From contig JARFXM010000004.1 in assembly GCA_029532625.1 (NCBI GenBank), forward strand, positions 2,790,001-2,854,000: a stretch of 64,000 nt of DNA, written 5' to 3'. The translations under genes and the position numbers were made by a program. This document shows, in pieces, positions 48,801 to 59,893 of this stretch (position 1 is its first letter; every line of letters starts with the position of its first letter). The notes under the pieces were generated by a model. The model was not told the DNA's origin, did not search any database, and saw nothing but the letters and a program-made list of their open reading frames with translations. The DNA comes from Lomentospora prolificans (taxonomy: Eukaryota; Ascomycota; Sordariomycetes; Microascales; Microascaceae).

Positions 48801-49047
48801 ACGGAGTGGCGCCCCCATCCGACGAACTAAAGACGTCATTTTCGGCCTGGGAAACCGGAACGGTGAATCGCGTGGAAGAGGCTAACTCGTAGGTAAACGA
48901 CACATTTTCGGCTTTCGTGGGCGACACTTTGGATTCGAGTGTTCGGCGCAGGTAGGATTGGAGGTCATCGATGGACGAGCCAGTAGGGGACGGGCGGGGA
49001 GTCGGTTGGTTAAGGGACCGTCCCAAAATGCTGAGTATGTCGGTCAT
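45883..49047 (-). CDS. Large zinc-cluster (Zn2Cys6-like) protein with a novel N-terminal module
   Basis: Exons 49047-48498, 48422-47548 and 47490-45883 give 1010 aa. Residues about 90-230 look folded: GWTFTYICKHSTQ with Cys150, then FDCRGTLVVSFS with Cys190, His211 and His215, and the helix HKTVAELLELFAPP. This recalls the WRKY/FAR1-type zinc fold, though the spacing is not standard. Basic Lys/Pro stretches follow (RKRDAPGG, PKPKRKRAPRAKKKA). After splicing, CSNC-RGKRKVK-C and CGREKPACVNCLDAGEEC form a six-cysteine cluster, with seven instead of six residues between Cys2 and Cys3. The C-terminal 300 residues are Gln/Ser/Asn/Tyr-rich and probably disordered. A nuclear DNA-binding regulator is inferred; no target is known. 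Confidence 0.7.
47491..47547 (-). other. 57-nt stop-free intron splitting the zinc cluster
   Basis: Donor GTAATA, branch sequence CTTAACTAAC and acceptor ATCAAG define a typical short intron of 57 nt. It contains no stop codon in the gene frame, so retention would insert 19 residues between Cys2 and Cys3 of the cluster. A second donor (GTAAAG) 6 nt upstream would give 63 nt, also a multiple of three. Confidence 0.65.
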
Positions 49048-49943
49048 CGCAGAGATTCCCCACCATAATAGGGTTCGCCAGGCGTGTCATGAAAGTTGAC
49101 CCCCTGCCGAGAGCCCCAAAGAGCTGGCATACGTTCTCTTTGATGGGGGAATCGACCAGACGTCGTGACGGAGGTTGACAAGCTGCATCTGAGAAGTGCG
49201 AGAGTACTGGCGGCTGCTTCCGTCTGACGACCACCTGGTACTTCCCGGTCACGGCGGCGTGGGATACCTTAACAATGTACCTCAGTACAATGGCCAAGAT
49301 GGATGTTTACTATGATTCCAAATTCGATGTTGGGAGATTCCCAAATAGATTTTTTCGCCAAAGCATCCCCGTTCTTTTCATTTCCATTTTCTCGCAAGAC
49401 TTACCAGTACATGGTAGGGTGCATGCCATGCCTGCCGTCGGTGACCATCTATATTTATACCAGCCCCGAAATCCCACACGCGCAGTAATCAAGTGACGTC
49501 CAGCACAATGGACGGCGAGCTGCTCGCCGGTTCTCCCTTCGGCTGGCAGCTCTGGTCATCATCACGTCTGAGACTCTAATGACGCTATTCCACCATACGC
49601 TGTTGCCTATTGAGACGCGACGCTCTCTGCTACACCATGGGTGTTTCTAGGCGCAACACGGCGAACCGCCGTCGGGATAAAGCCTAGAGAATTGGGTGGC
49701 CTTCGACTGTGAATTGCTTCGCAATCAAAATTCCCCACCAGGTCCCATTAAGTGAAAACGAGCACGCATTTGAGAGACTGATTCGTGTCTCCCATTTTCT
49801 GGCATTGTACTGAGGCAGCATTTCAAGTGGATGTACATGGGGACAGGTGAACTTTCCAGCGGTAGTAAGACACAGAAACAAGCATAGTATTACAGCTCTT
49901 CATACAGATAGTACACATCTTCTCATAGCAGTGAGAGACTGCC
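49048..49943. other. Intergenic region between zinc-cluster gene and KU70 3' end
   Basis: About 0.9 kb with no supported gene. A CRE-like TGACGTCC at 49493-49500 precedes a 23-codon frame at 49508, which I do not consider a gene. Confidence 0.5.
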
Positions 49944-51993
49944 CTATGCATTCCCATCGGCCCATTCTTCCAGCCGTTCGACCAAGTCTGCCTTCCTCCC
50001 CAGAATCGGCAAGCCTCGACAGGCAAGCGCGTCTTTGAGTTCGGCTACTGTCATCTTGTTCAGCTTCCCGGTTTCGCTGGCCGTCTTCACTTGCGCGTCA
50101 CTCATGCCAGCACCACCCGCTGATTTGCCCTCAGCCTTAACCCGCTTCCTCGGTTTTTCGCCGTCATCATCCGCCAGCTCGCGCTTGACGGCGCTCAGTT
50201 TCTTAACGTGGGCGACCTCCTCGTCGACGAGTGTCTGCCAGTCCCGAATATGACCTCCCACACGCTTCGCGATTGCGTTATATTTGGGAATAGTGAGATC
50301 TTCGGGTGTCTCAGGAACCTCTTCCTGGAGAGCCAAGGCTTGAAGAATCTTGTAGTGCCACTGTAATTGGGGATTTGGATATTTTGAAGGGTTGTACATC
50401 CTATTGGGCAGCCATAGGTTCTCCGTGATGATCTGCATCTTATCAACAAGGGCATCCGACGCTTGCACAGGGTCCGGCATATCTGGTGGGTTCCGGATAT
50501 CGTCAACGAAGGGCAGTGGATAGAGCCACAGTCCAGCAGGTAGGAAAGGTGTACCGGACTCCTCATCAGATCGGTCCCGCGATGGAATGATGGCGACTAA
50601 TGCTGGTTTGGCATTGGACCGAGTAATGGCCCACGCGATTGCCACTTTGTCGTCCTTCAATAACTTCTTCCACAATGCCGTAAAGACACGAGTAGAGCCC
50701 ACGTAGTGCTCCTCGCTAGGGAAAATGAAGGAGGACTTGTGCACGCTCGCCCAAAATGGCAAACTAGACCGAGGTTTGAAGCCAATGATTCTGATCGTGT
50801 TTGGTCCAAAATCTCTCAAAGACTTCTGTTCTTCGGGGGTCAAGTAAACATACTCGCCGCCAAATTTGTACGCCTTCTTCGTCTCGGCTTTTTCGATAGT
50901 TCTTGCCGTATCCTCTGATACCTTGGTCGTTTCACCAGTCGCGATTTGAGGTATCTCACCATCTAACCAGATGTAGCAACTGCGCTCTTCCTTTTGACGA
51001 CTTATCACGTTGTAGCCCTTGACGGAGATGGTTAAACCTGGTGCTATCTCGAATGCTACGCCGGAGAAAAGCGCGCGCTTGGCAGTTTGCTTCGAGTTGA
51101 TATTGGCAATCAGTGAGTTCAAGAGACTCAGGCCACCTCCAGATTTCGATGTCAAGACTTCTGACATATTCGCCTCCGCCGCAGAATCTCTGTAAATTAT
51201 GTCCTGCAACATGACATATTAGTTGCAAAATCCGTCTAACGTGACCTGGTCGATAACATACGTCATAGAACTTGCTCATGTCAAAATCACTATCCAAGCG
51301 GGTAATTGGGAACAGCTCGATGACCACCCCCAAGTCGTACAAATCCTTAGCTCTCACTGCCGCGGCAGATTTTGCTTGTTTATCTGCGGTGTGGGGATTG
51401 TCATTGTCTGTAATGATGAAAAGCCGACGACTCCCAAAGTTCGCGGCTTTTGTAGTAAAGATTTGGTTTGCACAGAATAGCACGTTCGCCATAGCCGCCG
51501 GGTCCTTGCTTGGTACGAGAACACCCTCCTCGTCTTCATCATCCTCAACCAGCGACTTTAGAGCCTTGACATCCTCGGCAGCGGGGATGTCGAGATCAGT
51601 GAAAAGGTAGCAATGTGGATAGACTGGCACATTTGTGTCGCCGTCCTCGCCCTGGTATTTTGACTTCTCCGTACCAAATAATAAGACACCCATCATATCC
51701 TTGGGGTTGGAAATGATGCGTTGTTGCATCAGGTGATAGGCGCATTTCAGCGCAGCCGCGAGAGGACTGTCCCGGTCCGCCTTCTTCTTGGACGACGCTG
51801 GAGGAGGTGTGAGCATAGACTCGCTGACTTCAATCGCAAGGAGCACAGCATCTTTTTGAGTTTTATAGTTCTAGGCGTACGGTGAGTAGATGGTTGGCAT
51901 GATGGGGAGCGTATAATTAGGACCTACGGTCTCATCCACTTCCTCGTCTACCTCATCGTCATCACCACGCTGCCACGGCTCACGTTCACTCAT
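49944..51993 (-). CDS. ku70: Ku70, DNA end-binding subunit of the NHEJ complex
   Basis: Exons 51993-51928, 51870-51262 and 51203-49944 give 644 aa. The N-terminal von Willebrand A-like domain starts after an acidic leader (DAVLLAIEVSESMLTPP; RRLFIITDNDNPH). The central Ku beta-barrel carries KRALFSGVAFEIAPGLTISV, and YVGSTRVFTALWKKLLKDDK lies on the DNA-encircling ring. The C-terminus has a basic linker (GEKPRKRVKAEGKS) and a SAP domain (LNKMTVAELKDALACRGLPI), which distinguishes Ku70 from Ku80. With Ku80 it threads onto double-strand ends and recruits ligase IV, and it also acts at telomeres. It is head to head with ferrochelatase. Confidence 0.96.
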
Positions 51994-52250
51994 ATTTCCA
52001 ATATTTTGAAGGGTAATTGAGCGAAATGGATGAAGATGGAACAAGGTGTCCAGCTCAGATGATGGAGCACGGTTTCACGCGATGACTGCCTGTTCCACCG
52101 CGACTGAACGAAGGAGCTGCGCTTCGCCTCCAACGCGAATGCACGTGAAACTTAGCTTAGAATTGCTGCACCATGATTGGCTTCAGCACCGGCGCAGGCA
52201 CTATCACAGCAGGCAGCACCTTTTACCAAATTGCCACAGACATCCCGTTA

Positions 52251-52274
52251 AAATTGTTAGCGCGCTAACAATTT
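52251..52274. promoter_or_regulatory. Perfect 24-nt palindrome in the KU70-ferrochelatase promoter
   Basis: The half site AAATTGTTAGCG is followed directly by its exact complement, without a spacer. It lies 258 nt from the KU70 start and 270 nt from the ferrochelatase start, almost exactly midway. The GCGC-bearing centre is loosely E2F-like; no known factor is assigned. Confidence 0.75.
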
Positions 52275-52543
52275 ACCAGACACGGCCGCTCCGGGCGACG
52301 TAACTCGGCATTTGCCATCCAGATGCTCCGAACTGATCAGAGTTGACCTGGTGGTGGCCACAGAGAGAGAGAGTTGTGAGCGGGCTGGCGTACAATTTTT
52401 TGGCCCTTCCACACCATCGAACCATGAGGCGAACTCGGCATTGATTGTGTTGTCGATGGAAGCCGACACACAGACTTAACCCAACCTAGTTTTTGTCAAT
52501 TTTTCAATTCCCCATTGCGTTTCGCCGACACAACCCACCAATA

Positions 52544-53960
52544 ATGGCCTTTCGACAACCCTTGAGCAAGCTCCCGCAGAGCTTTGCTCGAACTCTCTCG
52601 TCGACCGGACTACCCCAACATTCGATCTCATTGACCCGCGCAAGCCGGTTACCAGCGCAAACTCGGCTCCTAGCCACCCATGCGCCCCCTGTCACTCAGG
52701 ATTCCACGGGCTCCAAGGGGCCAACGGCTATGGTCTTCCTCAACATGGGTGGCCCCTCCACCACAAACGACGTCGAGGATTTCCTCAGTCGGCTATTCGT
52801 AGGTTTCTTCCCATTCAGCTGCGCAAATGGCAGGTTCTAACTAAACCAGGCCGACGGCGATTTGATTCCTCTCGGGCGCTTGCAGAGTTATCTAGGGCCT
52901 TTAATCTCGAAGCAGCGTACGCCTAAAATTCAGCAGCAGTACGCCGCCATTGGTGGTGGATCCCCGATTCGCAAATGGTCCGAGTACCAGAACGCCGAAA
53001 TGTGCAAGATCCTAGACAAGATATCTCCCGAGACCGCCCCCCACAAGCCCTACGTCGCCTTCCGCTACGCTGATCCCTTGACCGAGGAGATGTATCAAAA
53101 GCTTCTTGACGACGGGTTCGGCGGAGGTCGGGGCGGCCGTGCTGTCGCGTTCACGCAATACCCACAATATTCTTGCTCTACGACTGGCAGTAGCCTCAAC
53201 GAACTTTGGAAATGGAGACAGCGGCTAGAGGGTAGGCCCGCGAGAGATGCGGGCCTGGATTCAAGCGGCCTTATCCAATGGAGTGTCATTGACCGGTGGC
53301 CCGCTCATTCCGGCTTGATTGAGGCTTTCGCGCAGAATATCGAGGCGAAGCTGGCCGAATACCCAGAAGAACGCCGAAAGGATGTCATCCTTTTGTTCTC
53401 TGCCCACAGTCTGCCAATGTCAGTCGTCAACAGAGGTATGAAACGACAATGAACCCTACAGTTTAAAGGCGGTCCGTCCTAATCTAACATATTACACAGG
53501 AGACCCGTACCCGGCCGAGGTAGCGGCCACCGTTTATTCAGTAATGCAGCGTCTAAACTTCTCCAATCCCTACCGGCTTTGCTGGCAGTCTCAGGTCGGA
53601 CCTCGCGCTTGGCTCGGTCCCCAGACCGCAACCACGGTTGAAGAATATGTAGCAAAGGGGAAAACGGATCTCGTATTGGTACCCATCGCTTTCACCTCCG
53701 ATCATATCGAAACGCTTTTCGAGCTTGACCTTGAGGTCATTGAAGATTCAGGCCACCCGGAAACGGTAAAGCGGGTTGAAAGTCTTAACGGAAGCCCAGT
53801 CTTTATCCAGGGCCTCGCAGACCTTGCCAAAGAGCATCTTGGAGGCGGCGAGTTGTGCTCTCCTCAGATGCTGTTACGCTGCCCTGGATGCAAGAGCGAA
53901 AGGTGCACGGAGTCGAAGAAGTTCTTTGCTGGTCCATCCCGAGCTTCTCTTGTGGCGTGA
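52544..53960 (+). CDS. hem15: Ferrochelatase
   Basis: Inserts Fe2+ into protoporphyrin IX, the last step of heme synthesis, at the matrix side of the inner mitochondrial membrane. Exons 52544-52798, 52850-53435 and 53500-53960 give 433 aa. An Arg/Ser-rich presequence of about 45 residues precedes AMVFLNMGGPS. Family signatures are FTQYPQYSCSTTGSSLN, ILLFSAHSLPMSVVNRGDPY with the catalytic His (about 268), and VPIAFTSDHIETLFELD. The C-terminus has CPGCKSERC, the Cys-x2-Cys-x4-Cys pattern that with the Cys of YSCSTTG ligates a [2Fe-2S] cluster in human and fission yeast enzymes; budding yeast lacks it. KU70 is divergent from the same 550-nt promoter. Confidence 0.96.
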
Positions 53961-54185
53961 GAGGTGAATAACGGAGTTTGAGGAGGCTATGTATACGGAT
54001 AGAATCAGACGGTATCACAATACCCACAAAAGTGTATAATAACGAATATCATATATTCCACTTCGCATCATGCTTCTCGTTCGAGATCTAAAGTTGCAGA
54101 GCCTCGTCACAAGTGGATTACGGGCGGTTACTTTACAGTATGAAGTCCTCCGTGTGTGTTTATTTGACACGGTGGGCCGTATCCC

Positions 54186-54215
54186 GGACGCGTCGCATCA
54201 TCCATTAACGCGTCC
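54186..54215. promoter_or_regulatory. Inverted pair of ACGCGT (MCB-type) boxes before CTF18
   Basis: GGACGCGT at 54186-54193 and its exact inverse ACGCGTCC at 54208-54215 lie 150-180 nt before the CTF18 start. The two ACGCGT cores are 20 nt apart, about two helical turns. ACGCGT is the MBF binding site of G1/S genes in yeasts. Confidence 0.55.
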
Positions 54216-54364
54216 CACCAGGCCCTCCCCTCCGCGCAAAGAACAATCTTTGCTTGAAAATGCCCACTTGCCAAACGTGCCCGGTATACGAAGTAAACGA
54301 TATATATTTTTGTTGCCAATCGTCACCTAGGGACTTCAAAGTCCTCCCCCCTCTCTAAGCAACA

Positions 54365-57331
54365 ATGGCCTCATCACCCATCATATACCCAAGCAGCCCC
54401 GCGTCCCAGGGACTGAAGAGAGCACGCCAGAATGAAGCGCCAACTGAGGCCGCAGCGCGCATGGTTGGTGGTTTCATGGTAGACGCGGACTCCGACGATG
54501 AATTGGGAGAAATCCAGCCCCTTCCAAAGAAAAGAATGGTCGATACGCCACCAAACACTGCCGAGCCAGCCTCGACTGTTCCTCCCGTCGACTCTCTTGA
54601 GTTTCTAAACCCGCGACGCCACGAATCTCAGGAGCAATATGCGCAAATTGACACGCTTGACTTGTCGATACAATCCCAAACCGACCGCCTCCAATTGAGC
54701 CAACTATCTTCTTTCCGATCCAACCTCACTAGTGCCTCGCGGACATATAGGCTTAAAGCGTGTGATGGCAAGACCGTTTCGGTTGGGCTGCGTAAACCCA
54801 CTGCGGCCGTTTCATTTGAGAGCATGGTTTCTGCTAGGTCAAAGACGAAGGAAGGAAGAGCTAAGCGTGCCTATTACGGCATCGAGATCCATGACTTGGT
54901 CCGACTTGCCTCCCTCGAGATCAAGGAACGACGGGAGAATCCCCCTACTCTACCAAATCCGTGCCCCGAGCTCCCCACTACTGGTGGTCAGGTACCTGCA
55001 AAGAAGTCGAAGAAATCTTTGCTATGGACGGAAAAGTATAGGGCCCGCAAATTTACGGATTTGTGTGGCGATGATGGGACGAACCGACTCGTTTTGAGAT
55101 GGATCAAACGCTGGGATCCCATTGTATTTCCCGGGTCAACCCAGCCAAAACCAAAAAAGAAATTCGGCGACCAAGACGCGGTGGAGCACGAAAAGCCTCA
55201 CAAGAAGATCCTCCTACTCACAGGACCTCCGGGTTTGGGGAAAACAACGCTCGCTCACGTTTGCGCGAAACAGGCCGGCTACGAAGTTGTCGAGATCAAT
55301 GCGAGTGATGACAGGAGCAAGAACGTGGTCAACAACCGTATTCGTACGAGTCTTGGCACGGAGAACGTGAAGACCGTCACAAACAGCAAGCGGTCTGGGG
55401 ACAAGCCAGCGAAGCCTGCTAGGCCAGTATGTGTCATTGTTGACGAAGTCGACGGAGTCACGACTGGTTCTGGGGCTTCCGGAGAAGGCGGCTTTATCAA
55501 GGCTCTTGTCGACCTCGTGCTGCTTGACCAGAAAAACTCCTCGGCAGACAAGGTAGAAACAACCACGAATCGTCGAAGGAGGAAGGGCGATGACTTTCAA
55601 CAGAGGCGACCACTTATCTTGATCTGCAATGATGTATATCATCCTTCTCTTCGACCCCTGCGCCAGTCGAATCTGGCTGAGATTATCCATGCCGGAAAGC
55701 CCACGATTGATGCTGTTGTGGGCCGTTTGACTCTGGTTTTTGAGAAAGAGGGTATCCCTTGCGAAAAGGACGCCGCGAGGAAGCTCTGTGAAGCAGCTTG
55801 GGGCATGTCTAGTGGAATCGACATGAGACGGGGCGCGGAGAGCACGGTACAAGGCGATCTGCGAGGCGTTATGGTAGTCGGTGAATGGGTTGCCGGCAGA
55901 TTCAGGAACATGTCCGAGGGGATGCCCAAATTAACAAGACAGTGGGTTGAAAAACACGTCATGCAAGATCTCGGCAATGGCGGCGCTGGCGCAAGAGGTA
56001 TGGGCCGAGGTGGTGTAAAGGATATCGTGACGAGGGTCTTCCAGGAAGGTGCAGGGTTTCCCCGTCAAGCTCTCAAGACTACACAGGACCAAAAGCTACG
56101 CCACGAACAGCCCAAGGAGCAACTTGGCTTTTCTGAGTTCCACAAGAGGAACGGAATGGCAATGCTTCAACAAATGGTGGAAACCAGCGGGGATATTGAT
56201 CGCGTCATGACGGACATCATTTCGGATTATCCTAACCACGAGTTCAACGATGATTGCTATCTCAGCAAACCCAACATGGCCTACGACTGGATGCATTTCC
56301 TTGACGCTTGCTCGACGCGACTCTACTCTGGCCAGGAGTGGGAGCTTGCCCCGTATCTCAGCCAGCCGATCCTTGCATGCCATAACCTCTTCGCTTCCCC
56401 AATTCGTACATACAACGCCGCCTACGAAAACAAGTGGGGTGCCGACACCGAGGAAGAACCGCAATCCCGTTTCTCAGGGCCACGCGCGTCGTATAACGCC
56501 CACGAGTCGGAGAAGCACAACAGGAGCGTATTGCAGGCCATGCAAGGAGAGTTCAGCCCCGCCCTGGCTCGTTTGTTCCGAAGTCCCGAAGACCTGGCTA
56601 CAGAGTTCGTGCCGTACCTCGTCCGTATGGTCTCTCCTGCTGTCAACCCTGTGATCGTTGGAACTGGAGGGATTAAGGGCATGAGCACCGCAAGCGTACG
56701 CAAAGATACAGAAAAGAGGATGGTGCGGCGCGCAGCAGAGGTAATGGCAGAAGCCGGCATCTCACTGCAAAAAGGCAGGCTAGAGAGCGAGTCTCTGATA
56801 AACCGTGGGCCCCAATTCGTTTACCGCCTGGAGCCGTAAGTATTGATACCACCCGGAACAATACCTTCTGCAGCTACTAACTAAGGTTGTAGTGACTTGG
56901 ATGAACTTGCTGATTTTGAGACCCTTTCCCGAACAACCTTGCGTTCGCAAGCGCCCACCCGCTATGCCGTCCGCCAAGTGCTAGACCAAGAACTCCACAA
57001 AGTCTCCGTCGCAAGGGCAGAAGCCTCAAGGCAAGCGAGGTTTCAGGGCGGCGAGCCAGCTAACTCACAGGCCACGATGGTGCCACCACTCGTACCCACA
57101 GCTTCCAGTAACAAAGAGAATATCGACGTAGAGGACAAGTCCGCAGCAAAGGTTAAGAGAGACTTTTTCGGGCGAATCATTAAGGAAACCGCTCCACTAA
57201 AGGAGAGGGATATGAACCGGGGAAGTGCGTCGTCAGGATCCAAAGTGAGAGTGTGGGTCAAATATAACGAGGGCCTCAATAATGCGGTGCGACGGCCCAT
57301 TACGCTGAACGATTTCATGAAAGCTTTGTAA
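54365..57331 (+). CDS. ctf18: Ctf18, large subunit of an alternative clamp loader
   Basis: Exons 54365-56835 and 56893-57331 give 969 aa. An extended N-terminal region (about 220 residues, acidic DADSDDELGE) leads to LLWTEKYRARKFTDLCGDD and an AAA+ ATPase with Walker A GPPGLGKTT (about residue 287), the sensor-like ASDDRS and Walker B VCVIVDEVDGV. A C-terminal RFC-like helical domain follows, and the last exon ends in a conserved short tail with VKRDFFGRII. Ctf18 replaces Rfc1 in the complex with Dcc1 and Ctf8 that loads PCNA and supports sister-chromatid cohesion and the replication checkpoint. The 3' end is only 118 nt from the CLP1 stop on the other strand, so their UTRs probably overlap. 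Confidence 0.94.
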
Positions 57332-57449
57332 ATAGGGGTGCATAGCTAAGATAATTGCATAAAATTACGTTCGTATTGCGTTTGAATCGTTTTCTTATCG
57401 AGCACTAGTTTGGGTATCTGGAACTTGGCACAGGAAGGAGAGTGGTATC

Positions 57450-59021
57450 TTAGCCCAAGAGGTTAACATGAGGTTCGGGCCACTTTCCAAGTACCAGGGG
57501 CCGATCTCCAAGCCTGCCTGGTAACGGAGCCAGTAGTTTCATCTTGGACTTCTCGACATCTACATGCGCGACGTAAACGAATCCGAGGACGAGTGACGTG
57601 CGAATGGCTTCAGGGGAGTCCTTGACTGACGCCTGCATGATTGCAAGCGTCCAGTGAACCATGTCCGCAGAGGGCTTGATCCTTTCCAGAGCTTTGGCAT
57701 CCGGGGTATACTCGCCGTCTTTGCGTGCCACGGTGTCAGCGACCGGATTCTCAATATCAAGGAACTTAGAAGAGAACTCACTGTCAGGAAGTTTGAAGAT
57801 TGTGAGGGTGTCAAAGTCGACTAGTTGTGTCGAGGGACTCAATACCATCCTCGTGTCACCAAAGAAGTATTCTTTGATGTCTGCTTCACGTTCCTGGAGT
57901 AACCAGAGCTCGTCCCTTTCAGGAATAAATCTAGATTTCCCAATGTTCAATATGTGGATTGGCTCTTCGGACTGCGCTATTTCGTCTTTGAGTATCGCTT
58001 TGAGTTCCTCTTCCAGATTCTTGGAATCAATGGTGATTACAATATTCACTGCGTAGAGTGTTAGGCAGTTCATGAGGTCAAGAACACGGTTAGGAAAACG
58101 AAAAAAAGAAAAAGAAAAACCCACCAGAGAATTCAGAAATAATGTGGGACAATATGTCCAGGCCCTCTTTATTATCGGGCTCTATGCCAGCAGTATCAAT
58201 GATCAACCCAGACCTCTTAACACTCGGATCTTCGGATAATCTCGCCGATACCGACTCGGCCAAGGTAGTCGCGATCTCTCGATAAAGGCCAGCATCGTCC
58301 TCAACAGTCTGGTGGCCGTAGAAGTGAACGATTGGCAGCTTCGGCGGAATGGATCCCGGTCCGCTAGCTGGCGCCGCACCCCATCCCTGGCGCGACTCGA
58401 TGTCCATCATCGACGCGAAGACGGCTGCGCTCAGCGTTCCGGGTAGGGTCAGTATGCCTTCGTCCGGGTTCAGGTTGACTACCAGGGGCTGGTCGCCCAT
58501 CCGCGTTGCGTAGGACGCCAATGTCTTCACGCAGGTGGTCTTCCCAGAGTTTGGCGCCCCAGCAATCAGGATCCTGGGCCCGGTCTTGCCCCTCGCGGCG
58601 GCTTCGAGGCGCTCGTTGTGCAGCTTAAAATGCATGTTTACGTACATGTTGGCGACGTTTTCAGCCGGCTGTACGTCCTTGACGACCCATTCCCTATCGC
58701 ATGCGCCATCGACTTCTAGCTTACAGCCTTGAAGGGTCAGGATCTTGGACTTGACGCTGGAAAAGTGGTAGGAGTGGTTCAGATTCAGTTCAGTGCCGTC
58801 CTTCTCCGCAGTTCCGGACAGGAGCTTGATCGTTATGCCTGGACCTCCGAAGCCGACTTCGAAGCAATATTCCCCAAAGGGAGGAAGTTCAAATTCCCTA
58901 GATGAAGTAACGGTTGGGACCTAGGAGGGGATAAGTTTCAGTCTACGCCTGCCATCAACCATAGAATTGAGTCGAGTCTTACCGCTTCTTCCATCAAGCC
59001 CAGCCCGGGAATCGCGGCCAT
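57450..59021 (-). CDS. clp1: Clp1, mRNA cleavage and polyadenylation factor
   Basis: Exons 59021-58983, 58920-58125 and 58048-57450 give 477 aa. The N-terminal beta domain starts MAAIPGLGLMEEA followed by REFELPPFGEYCFEV. The central P-loop kinase-like domain has GAPNSGKTT (about residues 130-138) and LIIDTAGIE (Walker B-like), and the C-terminal domain contains ENPVADTVARKDGEY and ends EPHVNLLG. In fungi Clp1 binds ATP within cleavage factor IA and links it to Pcf11; the human homologue is a 5'-OH RNA kinase that also associates with the tRNA splicing endonuclease. The first exon encodes only 13 residues. The second intron opens with an A-rich stretch on the plus strand. Confidence 0.95.
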
Positions 59022-59443
59022 CTTGACGCTGCAATTCTCAACAGTTCTCGCTTAGAATGTAGAGACGGCTCCTAATATTTAGGATATTCGAGAGCTCGGC
59101 TATTTGAGATGTAGAACAAGCCAGCGCAATCCTCTTTCCTTCAGTCGCGGCCGAAAGAAAAAAAAAAAAAAAGGATTACGGGGTGAAAGAAAATGCGATT
59201 GCGAGCCCTGGACTAGGAAAATTACACTCAAGGTGGAGATTACATGGGAACCAGAATAAAACCCCAAACCCTCGATTCTAGATAGTGGTTATGTTGGTAG
59301 CTATTTCAGACGCTCGCAATGCAGCAGCGATGTTTAGCACCAACACCATGAATGCTGTGGATGTCGGTAGCTGGTGCATCGCCCCGATAAGTTATCAACC
59401 ATTAATTGTCCATGCGTGCGTGGGTGGGTAAAAAGTAAAAAAG

Positions 59444-59462
59444 AAAAAAAAAACATGCAAAA
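59444..59462 (-). terminator. RNA polymerase III terminator of the tRNA
   Basis: On the minus strand the tRNA is followed after 5 nt by TTTT (59462-59459) and then by a run of ten T (59453-59444), both adequate Pol III stop signals. Confidence 0.7.
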
Positions 59463-59467
59463 CGAAA

Positions 59468-59569
59468 TGTCCTCTGGCAGGCTCGAACTGTCGACCTCTG
59501 GATCTCCCGGTAGTGTCCCTATCGGGTCATATTATGAGACCAGCGCTCTACCGACTGAGCTAAGAAGAC
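59468..59569 (-). tRNA. tRNA-Met (CAT), elongator type, with a 29-nt intron
   Basis: Read on the minus strand, 59569 to 59468 folds as a full cloverleaf. The seven-pair acceptor stem runs GTCTTCT with AGAGGAC (one G-U), with discriminator A, D stem GCTC/GAGC and a T loop starting TTCGAGC. The anticodon loop CTCATAA gives anticodon CAT. Removing 29 nt leaves 73 nt. The intron starts within TATGA, which pairs with TCATA of the anticodon, the usual pre-tRNA arrangement. G1-C72 and the TTC loop indicate elongator rather than initiator Met. The internal A box (TAGCTCAGTCGG) and B box (GTTCGAGCC) are intact. Confidence 0.93.
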
Positions 59570-59893
59570 ATTCTTTGAATGTGGTTGGTTATGCCGAATC
59601 TACTCTGATAAGGTATTTACTACGTAGCATTTGAACTCCCGTGGCTTTAACCTTTGCTAGTGTTCAGAGGTAACCGTCCTGCGCCACGGACCGATCACCT
59701 GCCCTTTCGCAGCGTCATCCTCCAGGTCCCCGCGCTGCATCATTCGTCATTCGTGTTCGCCCGTTTAATCGGGAGCAACCTCCAACCTTCCTTTCCCCAA
59801 AACTCCCCTCTCAACCACCATTCGACTCTAGAATTCAACTCTCAATTTACAAGCGTCAGATTAATTTCTATAGAGGCTCATCGAACTTTCGCC

